Shown one piece after another: positions 27,098 to 34,700 of a stretch of DNA of 64,000 nt. The stretch lies in the NCBI RefSeq assembly GCF_044762745.1, contig NZ_JBIWEX010000008.1, forward strand, positions 115,823 through 179,822. The letters are read 5' to 3'. The DNA comes from Psychrobacillus sp044762745. Its GTDB lineage: Bacteria; Bacillota; Bacilli; Bacillales_A; Planococcaceae. Both the position numbers and the translations under genes were made by a program. Within the stretch, counting starts at the first letter, position 1. Each line of letters begins with the position of its first letter. The notes beneath the pieces are model-generated. The model did no database searches and was not told the origin of the DNA. It saw nothing but the letters and a program-made list of their open reading frames with translations.

Positions 27098-27847
27098 ATC
27101 GTATGTTCTAATTGTGGTAACGAACAAGCCATCGGAAACTTTTGTGGAATATGTGGGGAAAAGTTAGAAGAGCCCACTGTCACAGTGAAAAAAAGAGCTT
27201 CTGCTCAACGAGTGGAACCAAATATTCATATGGAAAATATGAAGAAGAAGTCTAAACAATATAGTACCTATTTTATGAAACAATTCAAATACCCTTCTCG
27301 CGCTTTTGAAGAAGGAGAAAAGGATTTTTCGAATGGGTTGCTTAGCATTCTGTTGTTTGCCATCGTGTATACGATTTCCTTATTTTTAGTTGTTAACCGT
27401 AATTATTTTGGGGAGTCTTTAGGCTTTTTTCCTTTTTTCGTTCAGATTATGTTACTTGTTTTCTTACTAGTGGGAATTGTCATTTTTGCACTTTACATTG
27501 CGAATAACTTTTTTGGTTCCCCGAATTCATTGAAGGCGATTATTAGTTTTTATGGAGGGCAATTGTCTCCTGTTGTTGTGAGTGTTGGGGTTTCTTTTCT
27601 ATTAATGGCTATTCAGTCATTTACATATGGAAATTTTGTTTTAATCGTGAGTTTTATATTTGCTTTGTTTGTGTTGCCGCTGTACTTGGTAAGTTTTTTA
27701 GCGACTAAAAAGGCACCTGGACTGGATCCTTTATATGGTTTTATCCTTTATATTGCTGTATTTGTGTTGTTGTTCTTGATATTGGTGACTATTTTGGCAG
27801 GTACGATGTTGGGTACTTATTTGGATCGTATGATTTATTTGATTTGA
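27098..27847 (+). CDS. Zinc-ribbon membrane protein, possibly started at ATC
   Basis: The protein begins with a zinc ribbon (CSNCGNEQ...FCGICGEKL), followed by a basic linker and five to six transmembrane helices of the Yip1/YckC-like kind. The only strong ribosome binding site, AGGAGG at 27084-27089, is placed 8 bases before an in-frame ATC at 27098, which would give MVCSNCG as the first residues. The usual codons in frame are ATGs at 27008 and 27065, both without a ribosome binding site. Related 'zinc ribbon domain-containing' proteins of Bacilli start just before the first CxxC, which supports the late start. The function is unknown. Confidence 0.7.
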   Translation: MVCSNCGNEQAIGNFCGICGEKLEEPTVTVKKRASAQRVEPNIHMENMKKKSKQYSTYFMKQFKYPSRAFEEGEKDFSNGLLSILLFAIVYTISLFLVVNRNYFGESLGFFPFFVQIMLLVFLLVGIVIFALYIANNFFGSPNSLKAIISFYGGQLSPVVVSVGVSFLLMAIQSFTYGNFVLIVSFIFALFVLPLYLVSFLATKKAPGLDPLYGFILYIAVFVLLFLILVTILAGTMLGTYLDRMIYLI

Positions 27848-27894
27848 ATATAATATCGGAATGTGCGCATTAAAAGCTCTATTAAGTAATCGCT

Positions 27895-28027
27895 ATGATT
27901 TCCGCATCAGGCGGACGCTTTCCGCGGGGTGAGCGATGAACCATCACCGCCGCTTTCGCGTCCGTTGTGATGGTTCATCTGTCTCACTCATCCCGCTGGA
28001 GTTGCCGCCTTACGCTCCAGTCAATAG
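27895..28027. repeat. GC-rich long imperfect palindrome (Bacillales intergenic repeat)
   Basis: This stretch is much richer in G and C than its surroundings. Inverted arms include ATGAACCATCAC with GTGATGGTTCAT, GCGGGGTGAG with CTCACTCATCCCGC, and CAGGCGG with CCGCCTT. The order 'AGGCGGACGCTTTCCGCGG ... TCCCGCTGGAGT..CCGCCT' matches a repeat I know from many Bacillus-related genomes. It sits between two genes and has no coding content. Its mobility and function are not known to me. Confidence 0.75.
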
Positions 28028-28074
28028 AATTTGCTAACTTATCAGTATCGTGCTTGGCTAAATCCCAATATTAT

Positions 28075-28400
28075 GTAGTTTTATAATAAATGAACCCAGA
28101 AAATGGCTATGAGCAACAGACTGGTCATTGAAAACACTCAATTCTATTCTGAGAGCAACCAAATAGTTGTTGGAAAGCAACCAATTCTCAATGTAAAGGG
28201 TTCACTTGACGTGAGATGACGCTGGACTACTAATGAGAGGGAAATATATCCAATATTAAGTAGTTTTACAATAAATGAACCCAGAAAATGGTTAAGAGCA
28301 ACAGACTGGTCATTGAGAGCAATCAATTCTATTCTGAGAGCAACCAAGTTACCCTTGAAGGCAACTGAATAGTCATTGAAAGCAATCAATTCGCAAAGTA
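28075..28400. repeat. 21-bp phased degenerate repeat array A (core GAGCAACCA) with a 185-bp duplication
   Basis: Units with the core (G/A)AGCAA(C/T)CAA start at 28111, 28132, 28153 and 28174, and again at 28296, 28317, 28338, 28359 and 28380, always exactly 21 bases apart. The block from about 28075 to 28165 recurs 185 bases downstream with few changes. Between the two sets the units fade. The minus-strand frame 28144-28389 reads through it as heptads (VALxxxx), but it has no start signal and is not called a gene. Confidence 0.8.
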
Positions 28401-28412
28401 AGAGGTTTACTT

Positions 28413-28451
28413 AAAAGCTCTGCAGAGATGTTCTCTCTACAGAGCTTTTTT
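28413..28451 (-). terminator. Hairpin after the sigma-like factor gene
   Basis: AAAAGCTCTGCAGAGA pairs with TCTCTACAGAGCTTTT around a short loop, immediately after the stop at 28455. T runs on both sides would let it act in both directions. Confidence 0.8.
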
Positions 28452-28454
28452 CGA

Positions 28455-28937
28455 TTACTGGGTCAGTTTTTCTCTTAGTTTTTGCAACAAGCGTTCGCGT
28501 CTTTTTTTGATGCCTGGTATCGTGATGCCCGCGCGTGTTGCTGCTTGTTGGAGTGAGATTCCTTCGACGAAGATCCATAGGAGCAGTTCCCGTTCGCTCT
28601 CGGTTAAGTTTTCTAAGGCGATTCCGAGGTCTTCATGGATGAAGGCTGTGACGAGCGATTTTTCCAGTAAGCGTGATAGTTTTTCATCTTCTACTATATC
28701 GACGTATTCTTCTTGATGCTTTTCCTTTTTTAGCTCATCTAACATCGCCCCGTATATGCACCGATAGGCGTACGGTGCGAAGTCCCCTTTTGTTGCATCG
28801 TTCCTCACCCACGCCTTCCATAAAGCAATTCTTCCGGCTTGTCTATATAGTTCGTGGTTTTTGTAAATATGCAGTTTGCGAATGCAGGCGGAAATCATCG
28901 GTTCATATTGCGGCAAGACTTCTTCAAATGTGCTCAC
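28455..28937 (-). CDS. Small sigma-70-like RNA polymerase sigma factor
   Basis: From the GTG at 28937, which follows AAAGGA, this is a 160-residue protein. Region 2 is visible in ELYRQAGRIALWKAW...GDFAPYAYRCIYGAMLDELKKE, and region 4 in LTESERELLLWIFVEGISLQQAATRAGITIPGIKKRRERLLQKL, with the helix-turn-helix. It lacks region 3 and is close in size to ECF or SigH-like factors. It lies just downstream of comK, each with its own terminator. In staphylococci SigH and ComK jointly control competence, so a competence role is attractive, but no target promoter was identified. The upstream extension to 29030 is unlikely to be translated. Confidence 0.8.
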   Translation of the reverse strand: MSTFEEVLPQYEPMISACIRKLHIYKNHELYRQAGRIALWKAWVRNDATKGDFAPYAYRCIYGAMLDELKKEKHQEEYVDIVEDEKLSRLLEKSLVTAFIHEDLGIALENLTESERELLLWIFVEGISLQQAATRAGITIPGIKKRRERLLQKLREKLTQ

Positions 28938-29107
28938 TATGCGTTCCTTTTGACTCGTGCACGATTCGGTTATTCCTAGGTAGGTATAGGATATATGGAA
29001 TCTCGTTATAGTGCGAAAGAGTATATGCACAGTTTGCGGGTGTTGAACTGCATGTATTTTTAGAGGGCGTTTTTAATTTGTCTATCATTCACATACAATA
29101 GGGACAC

Positions 29108-29142
29108 AAAAAAGCGGCTGAAGATTATACTTCAACCGCTTT
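29108..29142 (-). terminator. Terminator after comK
   Basis: AAAGCGGCTGAAG (29111-29123) and CTTCAACCGCTTT (29130-29142) form a near-perfect stem, followed on the minus strand by TTTTTT. It separates comK from the sigma-like gene. Confidence 0.85.
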
Positions 29143-29181
29143 ACTTTTTATCCAGGAGACAGTTAATTAGTGTAATGTTGT

Positions 29182-29643
29182 TTACTCTAAATGCTCGATT
29201 TTGCTGAATATATTGATCGCTGTGTGTAGTCGTTGTTGTTGTTTTAGTAAAACATTTTTGGAAGCTTTTACAGTTACGTGAATTCCGTTATCAAACATGA
29301 TTTGCGATTTTCCATTACCTAACTCATTGACGTAGAAGTGATGATTAAAAATCCATACACACTCTATATCCTTATATGATAGTGTTGGAAATGCGCCAAA
29401 CTCATGAGGATTGATGAGAACTGGTGTTTTCTGATAGTAGTTCAGGACCTCTTTAATCGCTTTCATCCGTCCTTCTAAAGTAGAAGCGTAGCGCATGCAA
29501 GCGTTATTAAGTAACTCAAGTACAGACATTTTTGAATAATGAATTCCATGTGTTGTTGTAATTTTCGATTTGTTGCCATTCGTAAAAACAGATTCAAGCA
29601 CCAATACTCGTCGATTAATCAATTTAGAATCCTTTTCTTTCAA
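29182..29643 (-). CDS. comK: Competence transcription factor ComK family protein
   Basis: The frame from the TTG at 29643, with AAGGAGG seven bases upstream, gives 153 residues, shorter than B. subtilis ComK (192) at both ends. Matching blocks include the GR.KA segment (EGRMKAIKEVL), PVLINPHEFGAFPTLSYKDIECVWIFNHH and QIMFDNGIHVTVKASKNVLLKQQQR, which line up with the ComK stretch from IMVDPSNQIFLFPT to TFSNGKTMELPISY. ComK activates late competence genes by binding paired AT-boxes. The truncation may reflect a regulator with different proteolytic control, since MecA contacts the C terminus. Confidence 0.82.
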   Translation of the reverse strand: MKEKDSKLINRRVLVLESVFTNGNKSKITTTHGIHYSKMSVLELLNNACMRYASTLEGRMKAIKEVLNYYQKTPVLINPHEFGAFPTLSYKDIECVWIFNHHFYVNELGNGKSQIMFDNGIHVTVKASKNVLLKQQQRLHTAINIFSKIEHLE

Positions 29644-29768
29644 ATATATATCCTCCTTTTTGCCTCCTTTACTATATATTATCAAATATACAAAACTATG
29701 TATAGTCTAAATTTACAAAAAATAATAAATATTAGAACTTTTTATTCAAGTCTTTGGATCTATACCTT

Positions 29769-29813
29769 CCTTGTGTAAGACAATAGAATTCTGGATAGTT
29801 TCTTACACAGGGA
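29769..29813. repeat. Palindromic dispersed repeat (ACACAGGGACA family), full copy
   Basis: CTTGTGTAAGA (29770-29780) and TCTTACACAGG (29801-29811) are inverted arms with 20 bases between them, again followed by GACA. The central AATAGAATTCTGGAT resembles the centre AATCCAGAATTCT of the copy at 46866-46904. Confidence 0.6.
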
Positions 29814-29869
29814 CATCTATGTAGTTTATACTATTTATGTAACTATCAAACTAAAGGAGAGTCATTAAA

Positions 29870-31456
29870 ATGAAGAGATTCATAGTATTTTTTGCATTTA
29901 TGATTATTTTATTTTCAACATTTAGTAATGCCTCTGCTGCACCGTTGTATAAGGATGTTGGGGATAGTTATCCAGCTAAAACGGAAATGGATTTTTTAGC
30001 ATCGAAAGGCATCATAACTGGCGACCCGGAGCGTGCCTATGGAGTGGATGCGGAGATCACTCGTTTGGAAGCAGCGGAGATGATTGTGAAGTCTCTTAGT
30101 CTTGATACGTCCAATCAAGTAGATCCGAATTTTACAGATGTACCCGCTAATCACCCAAGCTTTCCTATTATGGCAACGATAGCTAACAGTGGGATCATGA
30201 ATGCCGATGAGAATGGAGCGTTTAACCCAGATGCCTCTTTCACTAGGGGGGAAGCGGCTGTCTTTCTTGTTAGGTCTTTTGATTTAAAAGGAACAACGAA
30301 AACGCCATTTGTCGATGTATCACCAACTTATTGGGTTGCGGAGGCTATTAGTACGCTACAAGCAACGAATATCGCAACGGGCTATACAGACAATACGTTT
30401 AATCCGTTAGCTAACATCACAAAAGCAGATTTTGCCGTATTTATTGCGCGGGCAATAAATCCAGAATTCCGAATAAAAGCACCGTCTGTACCACCTACTC
30501 CAAGCGTTCCAACCGTTCCTGCTTCTTGCGAAAAGCCAAGCAACGCAAAAACAGTGAAAGTGAATGTTCAAGTTACATCCCTTTGGCACAAGCCTGGCAT
30601 AGATCGAGCGGTAGATCGCCCTTCTATCTCCACTCCGGTAGACATTTCGAAGTGGACGAAAACGATGAATCTCAAAGAAAAATGGTGGCTCGTAGATAAA
30701 ACCGATACTCAAGCGTTGTTCGGTGAGGAAGTCGTCGTCTTACAAAAAAGCGGAAAATGGTCTAAAATAGCAGTCAAAGATCAGTACGTACCTTATCAAA
30801 AAGAAGGATATCCAGGTTGGGTTCCGACATCGCATTTATACGAAACAACAACTGATACGTCCACTTGCTCCATTGCAATTGTGAATGCGAAATCTTCTAC
30901 TCTTTATAGCGATACAAATAAAAAGAATAAATACATAGACATCAGCTATACAACGATTCTTCCAGTCATAAAAGAAGAAGGAGAATGGCTGCATGTGCTT
31001 ACTCCACAAAATGGGGTTAAATATTTGCCTAAAAAAGATGCAAAAGTACATAAAAATTATGCAGCAGTCCCAAAACCATCGCAAAAAGATATCGTTAATA
31101 GCGCGAAAGCATTCCTAGGTCTTCCTTACCTATGGGCAGGCACGTCCTCCTTTGGGTTTGACTGCTCCGGTATTATTTACTCCGTATATAAAAACCATGG
31201 GATTCTTATACCGCGTGACTCTTTTTACCAAGCAACGAAAGGAACACCGGTCTCGAAAAGTAACTTACAACCTGGCGATCTCGTGTTTTTTGCTGGAAAC
31301 GGAGGAAAAGGTAAAGTGTATCATGTCGGATTATATATCGGCGAAGGCAAAATGCTCCATGCCCCAAACGCATCCGACAAAGTGAAGATCGAATCTATTT
31401 CGGCGGGTGTTTATAAGCAAAACTATGCGGGAGCTCGAAGATATCTGGAAAAGTAG
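29870..31456 (+). CDS. SLH-domain NlpC/P60 cell-wall endopeptidase
   Basis: This 528-residue exported protein has a signal peptide cut near ASAA (23). Three SLH domains (about residues 25-200) bind the secondary wall polysaccharide. A Pro-rich linker, two SH3-like segments (about 228-395) and a C-terminal NlpC/P60 domain (about 403-528) follow. The catalytic residues are Cys432 in FDCSG, His485 in YHVGLY and His497 in MLHAPN. It should cleave peptide stems of peptidoglycan while held on the wall. The ATG follows AAAGGAGAG. It is a single gene with its own terminator. SLH and NlpC domains are intact. Confidence 0.93.
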   Translation: MKRFIVFFAFMIILFSTFSNASAAPLYKDVGDSYPAKTEMDFLASKGIITGDPERAYGVDAEITRLEAAEMIVKSLSLDTSNQVDPNFTDVPANHPSFPIMATIANSGIMNADENGAFNPDASFTRGEAAVFLVRSFDLKGTTKTPFVDVSPTYWVAEAISTLQATNIATGYTDNTFNPLANITKADFAVFIARAINPEFRIKAPSVPPTPSVPTVPASCEKPSNAKTVKVNVQVTSLWHKPGIDRAVDRPSISTPVDISKWTKTMNLKEKWWLVDKTDTQALFGEEVVVLQKSGKWSKIAVKDQYVPYQKEGYPGWVPTSHLYETTTDTSTCSIAIVNAKSSTLYSDTNKKNKYIDISYTTILPVIKEEGEWLHVLTPQNGVKYLPKKDAKVHKNYAAVPKPSQKDIVNSAKAFLGLPYLWAGTSSFGFDCSGIIYSVYKNHGILIPRDSFYQATKGTPVSKSNLQPGDLVFFAGNGGKGKVYHVGLYIGEGKMLHAPNASDKVKIESISAGVYKQNYAGARRYLEK

Positions 31457-31462
31457 AGAATT

Positions 31463-31497
31463 AAAGCACGGACTCCTTTTGTGAGTTCGTGCTTTTT
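31463..31497 (+). terminator. Terminator of the SLH-NlpC/P60 gene
   Basis: AAAGCACGGACTC (31463-31475) pairs with GAGTTCGTGCTTT (31483-31495), followed by TT and a T-rich tail, 7 bases after the stop codon. Confidence 0.85.
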
Positions 31498-31505
31498 GTG
31501 TCAAA

Positions 31506-31676
31506 GTTGCGCATAAGTCTCGGAATGTTGCGAGTAGCGTGGAAGAAGTTGCACATATAAAAAACATTGCGTAAATGAATAGAAACGTTGCGAGTACGAG
31601 TGGGATTGTTGCGCATAAGTCGATCAATGTTGCGAGGAGCAAGGAAGAAGTTGCGCATAATAAAAACAGCTCTTGC
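31506..31676. repeat. 21-bp phased degenerate repeat array B (core GTTGCG)
   Basis: The core GTTGCG (or one-base variants) starts at 31506, 31527, 31548, 31566, 31587, 31608, 31629 and 31650, with a last CTTGCA at 31672. All steps are 21 bases except one of 18 and the last of 22. The remaining 15 bases vary, though GCATAAGTC and GGAAGAA recur in alternating units. Minus-strand frames 31331-31708 and 31461-31658 read it as heptad repeats but lack ribosome binding sites. Confidence 0.85.
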
Positions 31677-31687
31677 ACAGTGCCAAA

Positions 31688-31727
31688 AAAAGAAACAGCT
31701 AGGGACATGGCCCCAGCTGTTTCTTTT
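31688..31727 (-). terminator. Terminator of the Vpr-like protease gene
   Basis: AAAGAAACAGCT-GGG and CCC-AGCTGTTTCTTT form a long stem, 30 bases after the stop codon at 31757. A runs on the left give TTTTTT on the minus strand. Confidence 0.85.
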
Positions 31728-31756
31728 AACTTATCATTTTGATTATTAGACAGGAA

Positions 31757-34700
31757 TTATACTGTCGGGATTGCTCTAGAACCTAGAAGCATAGATTCAA
31801 AACTTGGTACCGATAATCCAGGACTTGGAATGTTTGATTCAAAATTCGGAATCACATTTTCAGCCTTTGGTACATCTAATGTTATTGGCGCTTCTTTGAC
31901 CGTTACATTTATAGTTAGTTCCATTTTATTGTATTTAACAGTAATTGTTTCACTGCCTACATTTTTAGGTCTTATTAGACCATCTGTAGTAACTGAAATT
32001 ACTTTATTAGTACTTGTAGTATATTTTGCATTCGATGTTACATTTTTTTCTGATGTAGTTCCATCTGATGTTGTTGTGACTTCTTTGATAACCAGTTGTT
32101 TTTCTTTTCCTAGTTCCAAATCAATTTGAGTAGTATCTGCAACTAGTGTTATTACTGGTGGTGCTTTTACCGTTACGTTTACTAGTATTTCATTTTCACC
32201 GTATTTAACAGTGATTGTGGTGCTTCCTGCATTTTTTGCTTTTACTACACCATCTGTTACGGAAGCTACTTGATTGTTTGCTACTTTATACGTAGCATTT
32301 GCGGTTACGTTTTTTTCAGTTGTTTTTCCATCTGGCGTTGTTTTTATTTCTGTAATTTTCAGTTTTGCTTCTTTTCCTGGTTCTAATTCAATTTCTGTCT
32401 TGTCTGCAACAAGTGTTAGTCCTGGTGCTTTAACCGATACATTTACAAGTGCTTCGCTATTACCGTATTTAACGGTGATAGTTGTAGTTCCTGCATTTTT
32501 TGCTTTTACTACACCATCAGTTACGGAAGCTACTTGACCATTTTCTACAGTATACGTAGCGTTTGAAGTTACATTTCTTTCGGTTGTTTTTCCATCCGCT
32601 TTTGTTGTTACTAATTTTACAGTCAGTTTCGCTTCTTTTCCTGGTTCTAGTTCAACTTCTGTTTTGTTTACAACTAGTGTCTCTTGTGGTGCTGTAACTG
32701 TTACATTTACAGTTACTTCATTTTTACCGTATTTAGCAATAATTGTTGTAGTACCTCCACCTATTGCTCTTATTACACCATTTTTTACGGTAGCCACTTC
32801 TTCATTTTTAGATGTATATGTGGCAAAACTTGTTACGTCTGTCTGTTTTGTTTTTCCATCTGCCGATGTGATTACTTCTTTAATCGTCAGTTTGGCTTCT
32901 TTTTCTGGTTCTAGATCAATCTGTGTTTTGTTTACAGTCAGTGTTACTACTGGTTCTGTAACTTTTACATCTACAGTTACTTCATATTTATCGTATTTTG
33001 CGGTAATTGTTGTAGTACCTGCTTTTAATGCTGTCACTAAACCATTGCTGTCTACAGAAACGATGTTACCTTTTGCTTTATACGTTGCAGATTTCGTTAC
33101 GTCTGTCTTTTTCGTTTTTCCATCTGCTGTTGTTGTTTCTTGGGTAATTTTCAGTTGTGCTTCTTTTCCTGGCTCTAAGTCAAGTTGCGTTTTATTTGCT
33201 GTTAGTGTCACGACTGATTCTGTAACTGTCACGTTTATTGTTACTTCATTTTTACCGTGTTTAGCAGTGATAGTTGTATTTCCTGCATTTTTTGCGGTTA
33301 CTAAACCTTCTTTTACAGAAACTACTTTACTGTCTGCTACTTTATATGTTGCTGCCTTTGTTACGTCTTGCTGTTTTTGTGTCCCATCTGCTGCTGTTGT
33401 AACTTCTTTGATTTTTAGTTGTGCTTCTTTTCCTTTTAGTAGATCAAGTTCTGTTTTGTTTGCCGTTAGTGTCACACCTGGTTCTGTAACTGTCACATTT
33501 ACAGTAAGTTCATTTTTACCGTATTTAACAGTAATTGTTGTGCTTCCTGTATTTTTTGCGGTTACTAAACCATCTTTAGTAGTAGCAACTTTCGTATCTG
33601 CTACTGTATACTTTGCAGCTTTTGTTACGTCTGTTTGTTTTGTTTTGCCATCTGCTGTTGTGATTACTTCTGTAATTTTCAGTTGTGCTTCTTTACCTTT
33701 TAGCAGGTTAAGTTCTGTTGTATTAGCCGTTAATGTAATTCCTGGCACAATCACTACTGGATCTTTTACCGTTACGTTTACCGTAACTTCATTTTCACCA
33801 TGTGAAATAGTGATCTTTGTAGAACCTTTACCTACCGCAGTTACTAGTCCGTTTTTAACTGTTGCAATGCTTTCGTCCGCTACAGTATACGTAGCATCTG
33901 TTGTTACATCTTTGTCAGTCGGTGTTCCTTCTTTTGGAGTGGAAGTTTCTGTAACAGCTAATTGCGTTGTAGCACCTACTTCTAAATCAACTTCCGTTGG
34001 ATTTACAGAGAGTGTAACTATTGCTTCTTCTTTTTCATAAATTAAAGCCTCTCCTACATTGCCCGCAGCATCTTTCACGATAACTTTTACAGAATCTGTT
34101 TCTGCTGTTACTGGGAATGTGAATGAACCATCTTGCGCTAATTTGAAGTCTACTGCCGCTGCTGCTTCTCCATTAACTGTTGCAATATAAGAAGCTTTTA
34201 GCTTGTCATTTAAGTCATATTCTAAACCATATAAATATAATTCTTCATTATAATCAATATATTTGTCCGTAACTTGCCCTGTTGCTACTCTATCTTTGAC
34301 AGAGCCTTCAATTACTGGTTTTGTTGTTTTAACGACAATCGGTCCTACGTAGTCACCAATAGGTCCTGTAGCTGTACTTGCAGAAAAGTCAATCGTATAT
34401 AAACCATCTGGAATCGTTGTTGCAGGTGCACTGCCCCAAGGTTTGTATTGTCCATTAATAGGTAGTGTATAGGATCCTTTTGCAAGTGAAGCACTTGCAT
34501 GTAAGTAGCCAATATAGCCGTCACCGTATTCTCCACCTTCAGGATTCATAATATCCCAAATTTCCACATAGTTGGTTGCTACATTGCCGGTCAGCGTGAA
34601 TGAAAGCACGGCTGAATCCTTCACACCATCTCCGTTAAAGGATAAGTCTGTTTCTGTAATTTTCATATTTTGAATTTCTATCGGAACTACACTACTTAAG

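Noticed and set aside
28144..28389. 81-codon minus-strand frame
   Set aside because: It runs through array A only, and its reading frame stays open because units are 21 bases.
28111..28400. Array A considered as a CRISPR
   Set aside because: The conserved core is only about 9 bases, the whole unit is 21 bases, spacers are too short and no cas genes are present.
31331..31708. 125-codon minus-strand frame with heptad repeats
   Set aside because: It is explained by the 21-bp array and terminator sequence and has no ribosome binding site.
32664..34040. 458-codon plus-strand frame inside the protease gene
   Set aside because: It is the antisense of the eight Ig repeats. The sense frame has clear domains, and the antisense has no ribosome binding site and a Ser/Val/Phe bias.
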